64,000 bases of DNA from Closterium sp. Naga37s-1 (GCA_947471745.1 CANJKZ010000068.1:462501-526500), one strand, 5' to 3'; shown: positions 30,076 through 40,504, counted from the stretch's first letter. Program-made: numbers and translations. The notes: generated by a model not told the origin, from the sequence alone.

Positions 30076-32085
30076 TCAGAGACGAGGCAGGGAGGGGTGA
30101 CCAAGGCGGTGGTGCCAGAGGAGAGTCTGGTGGGACAGGAGACGACACGAGCAGGGAGCAGACTCAGGACCAGACCTGGACGCTGCAGCAAACACCTGAC
30201 TCGACGCAGCTACCTGACCAGACTCAGCAACCGGAGGAGACTCAGTAGTCAGTTTGTACAGGCTCGACCCCGGCCGACGGGTAAACGTGGCGAAGTGTCG
30301 GCCCGTCCGAGCACACGTGCAGTGGGTCACCCCCTGACTCGCAGGAGTGAACTGGTCAACCCCCCCATCCTGTAGGTCAGCACCACTCACCAAGTTCGTA
30401 GAGAACGAGGGGAGGTAAAGACCTGACAGGGTGCCAGAGGGGGCTGCCGGACACGGTAAGACAGTGGAGAAGCAAGCAAGGACAGGACCCCCAGAGGGGT
30501 CCGCCAGGGAGACCGCAACCGGCCGACTAAGCGGCGTAAGCGTGGTGTGGTCTCGAAAGAAGGAGCGGGAAGCACCCGAGTCAATGGTGAAGGTGTATAA
30601 GGCCTGAGCCGACGTGGTACCTGAGAGAGCAGACTCACCAGCACATGGGGCAGCAGACACACTAGCACCTAGAGCAGCAGCCTCACCAGCACCTAGAGCA
30701 GCAGCCTCAATGCCCGGGTCAGGCGGAACACACAGGTAACAGTCACCCTCATCACTAGGAGACACATCATACATGGCAGCAAGAATAGCATCATAGTCAA
30801 GATCAAAGTTAGCAACCCGCGCCCTAGACAGCTCTCCCCAGCGAGGGATCTCAGTGGCGTCAGGGAACTGGTGACGCCAAGCGTCCGTCAGGCGGCCGAA
30901 GCAGCGCTGGGTGGAGTGCGAGCCCCCGCACTGCTCACCAGCGCGGTCGCCGGTACGGAGGACGTAGGTACAGGGACCAGTACCCCCACCTCGCTGACGC
31001 GCAGTGTACCACTCACGAAGCTGCTGGGGGGACGGGGTCTCACGAGTGCGCTGCTGCAGCTGGCGCGGACCACCACCGGAGCCACTCCTCTGTGCAGAGC
31101 CGCGACCAGCTCCACCGCCGCCGCCGCCTCCGCCACCTCCGCCGCCTCCGCTCCCACCGCCACCGCCGCCGCCTCCTCCGCCTCCACTGCTGCTACCGAC
31201 ACCTCCACCCCCGCCACCACTCCCACCACCACCCCCACCCCCTCCACTGCCTCCACCGCCACCTCCACCGCCCCCGCCAGCCCCTCCAGCGCCCTTGCCC
31301 CCCTTGCCCTTGCCGGTGCGGCGTCTCCCGCTAGGGGCAGACGCAGCGCCGACCGACTCGAAGCCCACGAGGTCGGTCGCAGCAGCAGAAGCAACAGAGG
31401 GCAAGAGGGGGGAGGGGGAACACCCCTCAAAGACGGGGGAACGAGGGTCACCATGAGAGGCTCCTACAGCGACTATGCTCTTCTCTGCTGCCAGGAGGCG
31501 CTCCTCGAGGAGGTCAACGGTGAGTGTGGTGGGGTAAACTGAGAGGAAGTGGTCCCTGACTAAGCGAAGGGAGTCAGGGAGTCGGGTGACTATGTAGTAG
31601 AGGGTGATGTACATGGGGGGAGGGTTCTTGGCACAGAACTCAGCAGGAAGCGCAGCGCGGTAGCGAGTGTCACTAGTGCGAAGGTGCGTAATGAGGTCAG
31701 CGTCTGTGGGAAAGGCAGCAAGGTCAGGGAACAGGTACGGCAGCATGAGGCGGCTAAGAGCAGCAGTGGCAGGGGAAGAGTAGCGTGCAACTACAGCGTC
31801 GTACAAGGTGTGAGCACTCTTGTACTGACTAAAGTGCGCACGCTCAGCGGTCGGCAAGTGGCGACGCACAGCAAGACGGGCAGCAGCATCGCGTGTGGCC
31901 CACTGTGAGCGAACAGTGCTGTCAGCAGTAGCAGGCGGGGCAGGAGAGGCACCAGAGGTGAGATCAAACAGGGAGAGCCCATCTGCCCTATCGCACTGTA
32001 GGAAGAGCTGGAGGTCATCGACCCAGACCTCAAAGTCAACAGCACGACCCTCAGCATCAATTGTAAGGACACTGGGGGTAGCCAT
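30076..32085 (-). CDS. copia Gag and protease, Cop3
   Basis: A 669-codon frame starts at the first ATG after the leader. Capsid region: WVDDLQLFL, ARLAVRRHLP and LMLPYLFPDL, residues about 10-220. A long Gly/Ser run (about 265-335) follows. Then comes TPSPQQLREWY and an expanded zinc knuckle C-x13-C-x3-H-x4-C, a conserved FDLDYDAILAAMY block, tandem AALGAGEAA repeats and the protease FTIDSGASRSFF near residue 500. It ends in the integrase HHCC start (LWHHRLGHPSLPRL), cut by TGA. The intact relative order shows Gag and Pol form one fused frame. Confidence 0.92.
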   Translation of the reverse strand: MATPSVLTIDAEGRAVDFEVWVDDLQLFLQCDRADGLSLFDLTSGASPAPPATADSTVRSQWATRDAAARLAVRRHLPTAERAHFSQYKSAHTLYDAVVARYSSPATAALSRLMLPYLFPDLAAFPTDADLITHLRTSDTRYRAALPAEFCAKNPPPMYITLYYIVTRLPDSLRLVRDHFLSVYPTTLTVDLLEERLLAAEKSIVAVGASHGDPRSPVFEGCSPSPLLPSVASAAATDLVGFESVGAASAPSGRRRTGKGKGGKGAGGAGGGGGGGGGGSGGGGGGGGSGGGGGGVGSSSGGGGGGGGGGGSGGGGGGGGGGGGGAGRGSAQRSGSGGGPRQLQQRTRETPSPQQLREWYTARQRGGGTGPCTYVLRTGDRAGEQCGGSHSTQRCFGRLTDAWRHQFPDATEIPRWGELSRARVANFDLDYDAILAAMYDVSPSDEGDCYLCVPPDPGIEAAALGAGEAAALGASVSAAPCAGESALSGTTSAQALYTFTIDSGASRSFFRDHTTLTPLSRPVAVSLADPSGGPVLACFSTVLPCPAAPSGTLSGLYLPSFSTNLVSGADLQDGGVDQFTPASQGVTHCTCARTGRHFATFTRRPGSSLYKLTTESPPVAESGQVAASSQVFAAASRSGPESAPCSCRLLSHQTLLWHHRLGHPSLPRL

Positions 32086-32139
32086 GACAGCAGTGGTCTA
32101 GTAGGGAGTGCTCTCACCAGTCCGGGTGGGTAGGGCCGG

Positions 32140-33076
32140 TGCGCGCCGGTAGGAACAGTAGCGGCTCGACGGCGGCTCGGCGGCTCGGTGGCTCGGCTAG
32201 GTGGCTCGGCTGCTGGGCGGCTCGGCTGCTGGGCGGCTCGGCTGCTGGGCGGCTCGGCTGTTGGGCGGCTCGGCTGCTGGGCGGCTCGGTTGCTGGGCGG
32301 CTGGGCGGCTGGGCGGCTCGGCGGTGCGGCTGCTTGGCAGCTGAAGGGGCCGTGAAGGGGCGGCGACGGGGCCGCTAGAGGCGGCGACGGGGCCGCTAAG
32401 GGTGGCGACGGGGCCGCTAGAGGCGGCGACGGGGCCGCGAAGGGCGGCGACGGGGCCGCTAGGGGCGGCGACGGGGCCGCTAAGGGCGGCGACGGGGCCG
32501 CGAAGGGCGGCGATGGGGCCGCTAGGAGCGGCGACGGGGCCGCTAGGGGCGGCGACGGGGCCGCTAGGGGCGGCGACGTGGCCGCTAAGGGCGGCGACGG
32601 GGCCGCGAAGGGCGGCGACGGGGCCGCTAGGAGCGGCGACGGGGCCGTTAGGGGCGGCGACGGGGCCGCTAGGGCGGCGACGGGGCCGATAGGGGCGGCG
32701 ACGGGCCCGCTAGGGGCGGCGACGGGGCCGATAGGGGCGGCGACGGGGCCGCAAAGGGGGCCGCGAGGGGCCTCGAAGGGCGGCGACGGGGCCGCTAGGG
32801 ACGGCGACGGGGCCGCGAAGGGGCCGCGAGGGGCCTAGAGGGGGGCGGCGACGGGGCCGCGAGGGGCCTAGAGGGGGGCGGCGACGGGGCCGCGAAGGGG
32901 CCGCAAGGGGCCTAGAGTGGCGGCGACGGGGCCGCAAAGGGTGGCGCGAGGGGCCGTGAGAGGCGACGTGAGGGCGGCCAACGAGGCGCGCCTCGGGCAG
33001 GGGCGACTCGCGCTCCGGTCAGGAAAAAAAAGTCGATTTCAGTGGTGGGCCCTGAGAAGCGTTCCCATTAAGGAAC
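32140..33076 (-). repeat. Cop3 leader minisatellite
   Basis: GC-rich tandem repeats fill the leader. 32160-32340 holds GGCTCGGCTGCTGGGC units, and 32345-32960 holds more than twenty imperfect copies of a roughly 20-bp GGGGCCGCTAGGGGCGGCGA unit, some in higher-order groups. They lie between the primer site and the Gag ATG, as in Cop1 and Cop2, but the unit is unrelated in sequence. Confidence 0.8.
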
Positions 33077-33214
33077 CTGCTCTATACCATGTGATGAATG
33101 AGGAATGAATGAACTAGGAAAGAGGTGGGTACAAGTAGGAAAACCTAGAAATGTTGTACCCCATATTGTCTACCCTACTACAGCCTACACTGACTATAGC
33201 ATATAAGTTTGACA
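33077..33214 (-). repeat. Cop3 5' LTR and primer binding site
   Basis: The 125-bp LTR (33090-33214) is followed on the minus strand by TGGTATAGAGCAG (33077-33089), a shortened form of the initiator-tRNA-Met primer site. Confidence 0.88.
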
Positions 33215-33219
33215 CTGTA

Positions 33220-33833
33220 GCGCCGCAAAATTTGCACGTCTCATTATTTGCTAGCCGCTGCTCCACATCGCCCTCGTCGTTCTCTATCGGGTCGGCAGTC
33301 GTGGGTGGTGCCAATCGCCCCATGCCACTAGTTGGCTTGTTGCGTCGTGTTCCGTTGTAGCTACTGTTCAACGTGTCGAACTGTTCGATCAATGCTGCCG
33401 GACACTGCGCCCACGTCCCCTCGCCTTGGACTATTCTGTTGTTGATCCACTCTAGAGCTGGGCCTCGTAACAGTATTGCTGCGAGCCGTATACGCATTGC
33501 GTCTTTTGTCGGGGTCGTGCATCCAACGGCTTCGAAGTAAATTTCGAGTTCAACTACAAATCGACGAACGTCGTTCTTTTTTACTGTAGGATCGAACGCC
33601 TCCGGTGGCCTTGGCTTCACTGCTTCGAGGTTAACTGTAGCTGCTGCCGTTTGCGCATGTAGAATTGTCGGTGTTGCCGCTTCTGCTGCTGCTACTGTTG
33701 TCGCTGCTGCTGTGGCGGTTGCCGACTGGTTCGCAAGGAGTTTTTCAAGTCGTGGGAGCGCCGCATGTATTTGCTTATGCTCAGCACGTAACTCCGCGAT
33801 TTTCTGTACTGAAATATCTCCTTTTCCCTCCAT
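33220..33833 (-). pseudogene. Gyp1 Gag N-terminal part, cut by Cop3
   Basis: The ATG at 33833 starts MEGKGDISVQKIAEL, then an Ala-rich spacer and a retrotransposon Gag core (PRPPEAFDPTVKKNDVRRF, EIYFEAVGCTTPTKDAMRI, AQCPAALIEQFDTL). It ends with the first half of a zinc knuckle, CKFCGAT, at the Cop3 insertion. The GHRILAC half is at about 26045-26070, in a compatible frame. Frame beyond 33215 would run into LTR sequence. Confidence 0.88.
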
Positions 33834-34260
33834 TTGGCGATTTACAGGAATATGCGCGACGAAAATAATCGAATTCTAGGTGCTGGTCGACTTACTGCGA
33901 GTCAAGTTGACTATAGGATCGACGAGCGCGAATTCTGTAGGTCGCGTAAATCTCTCCTGGGCGAAATTCGCGTCCGATCTTGGCCGTTGAGGAGAATTTA
34001 AATCCGACGCTCCAAATTCCAACTACTTTGGGCGAAATTCTCTGGGCCGTTGAGATGAAACTCGATCGAACGGTCGAAACTCCAACCTTTCCACCAGTAA
34101 ATCTGAGGGGTGTTCGAAAACCGAATCGAGGGGGACTTAGAAAAATTGCGCGGAACTGGTTTTACATACCCGTATCGACGCTTTCGTCGTCGCCCCCGCG
34201 GTTTTTTAAAGGAACTAAGCGGTTGAAGATCTCGCGTGTAAACCCGCTCTGATTACCAAG
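33834..34260 (-). other. Gyp1 5' leader and primer binding site
   Basis: A non-coding leader of about 400 bp. Next to the LTR the minus strand reads TGGTAATCAGAGC (34246-34258), a plausible initiator-tRNA-Met primer site with a one-base insertion and a two-base spacer. No ORF of note. Confidence 0.75.
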
Positions 34261-34628
34261 TGTGAGGATCTAGGATCGAGCTCAGAAAAGAGAATTGTAA
34301 TTGAATGATCACCTGGGTACAACACGAGGCTATATATAGGTTCGACACAAGGCCCTGTAACCAGGTGTTACGCGAAGGTTCCGCGGGTCGCGAAGCGTCC
34401 CGAACAGATCCTTCCCGAATTCGGTAGAAGGCAATTCGGTGGCAACCGAAAAGCCAGAATTCGGTGCACGCAACCTAGCTCGGTGCTATAACTATAATAA
34501 AATATAGGAAAGCACCTAGCCTAGGAAATCAAGCAATTCATGCATGCATATAATTATCCTATGCTAGAAATAGCATGATAAAGTAAAGGCAAGCAAGCAT
34601 AGCTGGCATAAGCCGTCGTACTCTCACA
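34261..34628 (-). repeat. Gyp1 5' LTR
   Basis: A 368-bp LTR equal in length to 22784-23151. Differences seen are CGAATTC for CAAATTC and AGG for TTG in the CTAGCCT region. The GTCGC target duplication follows at 34629-34633. Confidence 0.92.
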
Positions 34629-34633
34629 GTCGC

Positions 34634-37462
34634 CGTCAGGGTCGAGCTTCTGGAGCTCGAGGCTCTACCGCTGGAGGTATTTCTGCTGTCGTCACTGGAG
34701 CTGGGAGTGGTGCTGGTCCCGGAGGTGCTCGTACTGGAGGTACTGGAGCTGCTGGGGCTGGAGGTGCTGCTGAGTCTGAGGGTGCTGCTGCTGGAGACCC
34801 TGGGTCTGGGGGTGCTGCTGCTGGAGACACTGAGGCTGGAGACCCTGGGACTGGAGGTACTGGTTCTGGGGGTGCTGCTGCTGGTGGAGCTGGTCCTGGA
34901 GGAGCTGGCGCTGAGGGTTCTGGAGTTGCTGGAGGTGCTGGAGCTGCTTGGGGTGCTGGAGCTGCTGGTGCTGGTGGCACTACACAGCCGCGCCTGTTCT
35001 TCGCTCCACCGTCTCAGTCGTCTCAGCCTTCGCCTGACTCTGTGCTTCGCCAGGTTCTTAGTCTCCCTTCGTCTACTGGTCTTCCGTTACAGCCTGGCTC
35101 ACTGTTGCCTGCTCCTTCTCCTAACACTGAGCAGACAGGGGGTTTTGCTGAGCGTCGTGAGCCTGCGTTGCGTCCTGTCTCGCCTGTCCGTTCTCGTAGT
35201 TCCGGTCGTCGTGTTCCTCGTTCGCGTCAGCCGGCTGTCCCCGACACTCACCTCGTAGTTCGTCGTCCTTCCTCTCATCTGCAGCGTGTTCCCCTGCCGT
35301 CCCCTCCTGCGTCTTCTCTGCCTACCCTTCCTGAGCCTGAGTCTGACCGCAGCCGTGCTGCTCACTCTACTGTCACGCGTCTGCTAGCCACAGTTGTCAC
35401 TGACCCGTCGTTTGAGTCTGCTGCTGCGTCTGCCTTTGTTGCTGAGCTTGTTGACTTTGCTGCTGCCTGTCGTCTAGACTGCGCCGCTAGTCTTGTTGCT
35501 GAGTCTGAGTCTGTCTGTCCTCCGTCCATCGAGGGTGAGTGTGCTCTTGGCACGGACGTCTTTGAGGACATGCAGGAGGACCTTGAGTGTCTTGCAGCCG
35601 CTGCGTCTCATCTCGTGTCCATGCTGCTTGCCCCTAAGGGAGACCCGGATGCTCCAGACATCCCGACCCCGCGCTCTTACGCTGAGGCGATCGCGGGTGA
35701 GTACTCCTCTCAGTGGCAGACAGCCATGGACGCAGAGATGGCATCCTGGAAGTCCACAGGCACCTACGTCGACGAGGTTCCCCCTCCTGGGGCAAACATC
35801 GTCAGTGGCATGTGGATTTTCAGGGTGAAGCGGCCGCCAGGTTCTCCGCCTGTCTTCAAGGCTCGTTACGTTGCTCGAGGTTTCAGTCAGCGAGAGGGAG
35901 TAGACTTCTTCCAGACCTTCTTCCCCACCCCGAAGATGACAACTCTTCGGGTGCTGCTGCACGTTGCCGCTCAGCGTGACTACGAGCTTCACTCTCTTGA
36001 CTTCAGCACAGCTTTTCTTACAGGGCAGCCTGCACGAGGAGATCTGGCTGCGCCGCCCTCTTGGCTTCACTGGGTCGTTCCCTCCTGGTACCCAGTGGAG
36101 CCTCCAGCGGCCAGTCTACGGTCTCCGACAGGCGCCGCGTGAGTGGCACGACACACTGAGGACTACACTTGCGGCTCTTGGGTTTGCTCCGTAGACTGCT
36201 GACCTGTCGCTGTTTCTACGCACCGACACTTCGCTGCCGTCGTTCTACATCCTCGTGTATGTTGACGACTTGGTCTTTGCCACTGCTGACATTGAGACTC
36301 TCGCCCTGGTGAAGTCGGAGCTGCAGAAGAGACACACGTGCACAGACCTGGGTGAGCTGCGCAGCTATCTTGGCTTGCAGATCACCCGGGACAGAGCACG
36401 CCGCACCATCACACTGACTCAGTCACACATGGTGCAGCAGGTCCTTCAGCGCTTCGGCTTCACCTGGTCCTCAGCACTGGCCACTCCTCTGGCTACAGGT
36501 CACTCGCTCTCAGCTCCACCTTCAGACGAGTCCGTAGAGCCGAGTGGTCCTTACCCAGAGCTAGTGGGCTGCCTCATGTACCTGATGACCTGTACTCGTC
36601 CTGACCTTGCGTACCCTCTTGGCCTTCTGGCTCGCTACGTGGCTCCTGGTCGGCACCGAAAGGTGCACATGGATGCTGCTAAGAGGGTACTGCGCTACTT
36701 GTGCAGTACATCAGGCATGGGGCTCGTGCTTGGAGGGAGGAGCTCAGTTGTTCTCACTGGGCACTCAGACGCTTCTTGGGTTGACGACCAGGCTACTCAG
36801 CGGTCGTCACAGGGTTACACCTTCAGCCTTGGCTCTGGTTCAGTTTCGTGGCGTTCTACACGCTCGTCTTCAGTTCTCAGCTCCAGTTGTGATGCTGAGA
36901 TCTACGCCACAGCCATGGCTGCACAGGAGTTACGCTGGCTCACCTACCTGCTGACTGACTTGGGAGAGCGGCCTCGTTCTCCTCCAGTGCTGTACGTCGA
37001 CAACAAGGCTACCATTGCCTTGTGTGAGGAGCACAGACTGGAGCACAGAACGAAGCACATCGCTCTGCGTTACTTCCTGGCTTGAGAGTTGCAGCAGCGT
37101 GGGCAGCTTCGTCTGCGTTACGTGGCCACTCGGGCCAACACTGCTGATACGGTATATTCACCAAGGCACTTCAGGCTGGTGATCATCAGCGTTTCGCATT
37201 ATGCTAGGGCTTGTGCCCACTTTTCCTCACTTGCTGTAGGCCTTGCTTGTACTGTGATCTATATAAATATACCTGCATGCTTGCATTGCTAGGTAGAGTT
37301 CACTGTGATGTTTGTGTTGCATATATGTCTCTGCATGTGAACTGGCCTTGTGGCCCTTGTGCTCAGTGTGTGTGGTGACGTTGTGATCCACCCTGAGCTT
37401 GCTTTGCTTTTCTTGACTGGTTTTGTGATCTCCTGCTCTCCCCCACTTTGCCTATGGGGGTG
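34634..37462 (+). pseudogene. Cop2 linker, RT and RNase H
   Basis: This continues Cop2 after the Gyp1 insertion: Gly/Ala repeat linker to about 34980, pre-RT region, and RT with VARGFSQREGVDFF. A one-base insertion near 36018 (GCTTTTCTTAC) shifts the frame before FLQGSLHEEIW. A TAG at 36192 precedes the segment with YVDDLVFA, and a TGA at 37083 cuts RNase H after IALRYFLA. A short insertion disrupts ADVFTKAL near 37147. The 3' UTR and polypurine tract run to 37462. Confidence 0.85.
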
Positions 37463-37552
37463 TGTCAAACATTTATATATATGTTAGCGTTAGGTTTTCC
37501 TCTTGTACCAACTCTCTCGATACTCGAACTCACCCTTGCCTAAGTCTCGACA
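37463..37552 (+). repeat. Cop2 3' LTR with 46-bp deletion
   Basis: Only 90 bp remain of a 136-bp LTR. The segment between ATATATGTTAG and GGTTTTCCTC is missing, and a GTTAG/TTAGG-like microhomology lies at the joint. GTCAG follows at 37553-37557. Confidence 0.85.
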
Positions 37553-37600
37553 GTCAGCTAACGGGTGGAAGCGACCTTTGTTAAATAGTTTCTACAATAA

Positions 37601-38682
37601 TTACAGTGCTCTCAAACAAACACTAGAAGGACCTGCTTTCACAGATATCTTCCTCGCTTTCCCACAGAGCGCATGATTGTTATTTGGATGAATCACAGCC
37701 AAAGGAAACCTAGTCAACGCCTCACCATAAAGCTGTATCACGTCCTGCACATTGGATTTTGTGTATGGGCCAAAGCACATTGAAAAAGTAAAGCTGTAGC
37801 GCTTGAACAGACCACTCCAGGTGCTTGAAATGTTCTTCCAATGTGGGACGTTTTTTCTGTCAAGGTGTTTGGCAGCGAGGCACGAACGAACAGCCATAAA
37901 GTCGGGTTGAGCCCCTCCTGATCGGACGTTGTCGACTCGTGTCTTTTCCACAATGTAAAATTCTGATGGAGAGGATCTGCCACGAATGGTACAACAAAAA
38001 TTCTATGTATTGTCATATCAACGTTATTTAATGAATATTCAGTCCAGGATCAGCAGGATACACAATATTCACGTGATATACTACAGGAGTTGTCAAATCA
38101 ATGCAAATGCAAGAAGGGATGCACCAAAATGACAGAAGCAAACAACAAAAAACTATACGTACTCCAGTCCCTTAAACGAGTATCTCCCCGTTGCTGCCAG
38201 GTCACCAAGGATCTTTCCATGGCTACGGGGAGGTCTCAACTTGGCCGCGTAGCGAACTGAAAAAGGAATCGGGTGGAAGGCAAGAACGATGAGACAAAGG
38301 ACCATCGCTCCAACGCAGCTGGGTGCGCTATAGTGGATGCGGTATAATATGAGTTACCCCCGAGGAACACAATCTAGCAGTAGACCAGCTTTTCCATACA
38401 AGAAACATGATACCTTGAAAAAGAATCAGGCGGAGAGTTGAGTGAAACATTCTCGTACTTTGGCTGATTGGAAGCACTCACTGAAAACTTTCCCTTTAGG
38501 AACAGACGAAATCTGTGTGGAAGACGGGACAGGAAGACCTCCTGGACGCGATGACGTTGATGCAAGGGACGAGAGTAAGAAGGACTCTGGAAATGACGAG
38601 AGTAAGAGGGGCGCTGGGAGCGACGGTGCAGCAGACGCTGCTGCACTGACGGTTGTGCGGAACGGCACCGTTACTAGCAAAC
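37601..38682 (-). CDS. C-terminal three-exon module, unit A
   Basis: Exon c 38482-38682 (201 nt) encodes a Ser/Pro/Ala-rich linker ending VPKGKVF. Exon b 38163-38256 (94 nt) encodes RYAAKLRPP and GKILGDLAATGRYSFKGLE. Exon a 37601-37976 (376 nt, stop included) encodes EKTRVDNVRSGGAQP, HWKNISSTWSGLFKRYSF and HPNNNHALCG. Junctions have CAG acceptors and GTGAGT or GTACGT donors with compatible phases, and lengths are kept in the paralogues. Conserved Cys, Trp and GG suggest a folded extracellular domain if the signal exon belongs to the same transcript. I do not recognise the family. Confidence 0.75.
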
Positions 38683-39658
38683 CTGCACACGGAGGCACAG
38701 GGCAGGGCGAGGTCTCGTTAGAAGCACGCTGCGTTTGAGCGGCAGAGGCTTGGATACCCTTGCGAAGGGGCGGAAGTAGTAAGTGCTCACAAATTAATAG
38801 ACAGCAGAACGTGGTTCGCTCCATGATACAGATGTCAAAGAAACGAGCAACTACAGGACAAAGAGAAAATAAATCCAGGTTCTCTTCGGGAAGTGGGCAA
38901 GAACGGGACTGAAACCCATTACCGAATGCGCGTCCCGGTATCTGGCTAATCGAGCAAGATTCTACGCACAACGCGGCTTCGGCAATTCTTGGATGGAACG
39001 TCGTCGCCGTAAGCGCGCACCATGCGCTGGTTCAATCGTGTGCACTCTGAAGGGCAGATACGAACTTGGCTTTGTGTGCCGCTGCATTGCTGGATCCCAA
39101 GTGCACCATTGCTCGCACATGCGGCCATGTGTAGGGTTCTTCCATCGTTCCACCAACAGAAAGCAAGAAACGAGGCGAAATGGCAGTGGAGTAGAGTGGA
39201 CGGGTGGAAAAGGTTTCCTGGCGTGGTGTCAGATGGCGAACAGCACTGGCGAGATGAGCTGCCGAAGTGCACGGGTGAGGCAGGTGTGGCGAGGGCGGTT
39301 GGGCTTTCGCGAAATGCTGGCGACGGATTTTGTACGGAAATGAATTCGTCTAGCGTAACTTTCCAAAAGTCCGTGCCTGCTGAGGGCGGGTCGGGCATGG
39401 TTCAAGTATGACTGCTTAGGCTGGATAACCGCTTTAAGACGCACAAAATCGTTTTCAACCGCGTACTTTGAACCGAAAGTGTACATAATTCGACCCGCCT
39501 CAAACCTAGAAAGTTGGTATCACTGCCTTACTGATGAATGCAGGCAACGGCTGTGCCATCCATGGCTTGATCGAAAATAGAACGCGATTAGTCACGCACA
39601 GCATTGCTGCACGCTGATGCGTTTAGGACCTACAATTCTCCCACGCTGAAACGCGCGT
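38683..39658 (-). other. unit A intron or spacer with conserved segments
   Basis: It is homologous to 44547-45440 (B) and 49835-50830 (C). Around 38955-39060 a minus-strand segment reads RMVRAYGDDVPSKN in A and RMVRVCGDDVPSKN in B, and it may be a further exon upstream of exon c. The rest has no consistent frame between units and is probably intronic. Confidence 0.3.
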
Positions 39659-40147
39659 TCAGGGTAGAGCTCGCAGTAGTAGCGTTAGATTAGGTTCTAA
39701 TATTTTAGAGTACCTTGGCTCCGTCGATCTTGTCAGCCGTCGACATGGCGGCATCTGTTCTTCCGTACGCGAGACCTCGTTTCGACCAAAGTCACACGCC
39801 GCGGCTAGCGAACGATCGCATTCCGAAACCGAGGAGACAAGCAAGTCCGCCACTGACAAGTTTTTTGCAATGAAGACGTTACCTTGGTACCTGTCGCTGA
39901 GTATGCGATGAAGGTCCTCCTCTAGTGTTTTTGAAATGTTCTTCTTTACAATTAATATATTCATATCGTGTTCATCATCGCTAGCTTCAGTGCCTCCCTC
40001 CTTCGCCATTTCTTCCGTTCTCGCGCGTCCCTCTTCCTTCCTGCGTTCCTCCCTTCCATGGCCATTACAACTCTCAGCTTCTTCGCTCGGTACAGCTTCT
40101 AGGCGTAGTTGTAACACCTTGCCCCTTCGCTGGGAATAGTTAAGCAC
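39659..40147 (-). CDS. conserved charged ORF, unit A
   Basis: An open segment of about 162 codons without an ATG at its 5' end follows a CTCCTTAG acceptor-like sequence, so it is probably an internal exon. It has a Glu/Arg/Lys-rich helix (EERRKEEGRARTEEMAKEGG), then DMNILIVKKNISKTLEEDLH and YQGNVFIAKNLSVADLLV. Unit B has a near-identical copy with a frame break. Function is unknown. Confidence 0.45.
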   Translation of the reverse strand: MLNYSQRRGKVLQLRLEAVPSEEAESCNGHGREERRKEEGRARTEEMAKEGGTEASDDEHDMNILIVKKNISKTLEEDLHRILSDRYQGNVFIAKNLSVADLLVSSVSECDRSLAAACDFGRNEVSRTEEQMPPCRRLTRSTEPRYSKILEPNLTLLLRALP

Positions 40148-40208
40148 CCTAAGGAGGCACGGTTACGATTAAAAGATAACTAAACATGCGGCCCACTGTT
40201 CCGACATG

Positions 40209-40403
40209 TCATGTCCTCTTGAGTCCCGTTCCGTACGGGTGTCGTTTCTGGTCCCACCTCGCCCATCCTGCCCCTTTTATGTACCGAGAGAGTAATGTGT
40301 CACCTCCTGTGTCTTGCCCCGTGTCTTGTTCCGTGTCACCTCCACTCCCCATGTTACTGGGCGGCGAAAAGAAGGAAGAATCTGAAACATCTGAGCTTCG
40401 CAT
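40209..40403 (-). CDS. conserved DTGQDTGGD exon, unit A
   Basis: This minus-strand segment encodes GGDTEQDTGQDTGGDTLL followed by SRYIKGAGWARWD. Unit B (about 46050-46170) keeps the frame with only conservative changes (DTEHDTGQDTGGD, GAGWVRWD), which favours coding. It lies between the coiled-coil exons and the charged ORF. Exact splice sites are not defined. Confidence 0.4.
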   Translation of the reverse strand: MRSSDVSDSSFFSPPSNMGSGGDTEQDTGQDTGGDTLLSRYIKGAGWARWDQKRHPYGTGLKRT

Positions 40404-40504
40404 TCCACCCGTTCAGGACAGCACTACCTCGGTGCCCCTCTCATTCGCTCCTCCACTCCCCTTCTCCTTCAGTGTCAACGCCTCTAAACTCAGGAAGAAC
40501 CACC

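Larger units (their letters stand above)
26076..33214 (-). mobile_element. Cop3, near-intact Ty1/copia element
   Basis: It has 125-bp LTRs (26076-26200 and 33090-33214), TSD CTGTA (26071-26075 and 33215-33219), a primer site, a polypurine tract and one 5.7-kb coding frame (32085 to 26398, minus strand) broken only by a TGA at 30076-30078. It is inserted in the Gag zinc knuckle of Gyp1. It is the best template for reading the decayed Cop1 and Cop2 copies. Confidence 0.93.
22784..34628 (-). mobile_element. Gyp1, Ty3/gypsy chromovirus hosting Cop3
   Basis: Two 368-bp LTRs (22784-23151 and 34261-34628) start TGTGAGGATC and end CTCTCACA, with GTCGC on both sides. I see three differences between them. 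On the minus strand the order is Gag, protease, RT, integrase and chromodomain, which defines a chromovirus. Gag is interrupted by Cop3. A large RT deletion and two in-frame stops show that it is defective. Confidence 0.92.
18729..37552 (+). mobile_element. Cop2, Ty1/copia element hosting Gyp1
   Basis: LTRs at 18729-18864 and 37463-37552 start TGTCAAACATTTATAT and end CTCGACA. GTCAG flanks both ends (18724-18728 and 37553-37557). Without Gyp1 the element is about 7 kb with gag remnant, PR, INT, RT and RH on the plus strand. The 3' LTR carries an internal deletion, and the pol region has several frameshifts and stops, so it is inactive. Confidence 0.9.

Noticed and set aside
30076..30078. programmed readthrough at the Cop3 TGA
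   Set aside because: The stop is not at a gag-pol boundary but inside the integrase HHCC region, and other copies have a sense codon there. Mutation is more likely.
32345..32960. CRISPR array
   Set aside because: The repeats are contiguous without spacers of uniform length, in a eukaryotic retrotransposon leader.
37601..37976. expansin-like domain in the C-terminal module
   Set aside because: The V.N..SGG and Trp spacing is faintly similar, but the expected motifs of either expansin domain are missing. I cannot support the family.
38993..39411. plus-strand ORFs in the unit A spacer
   Set aside because: They are not conserved in units B and C and lie antisense to the minus-strand family.
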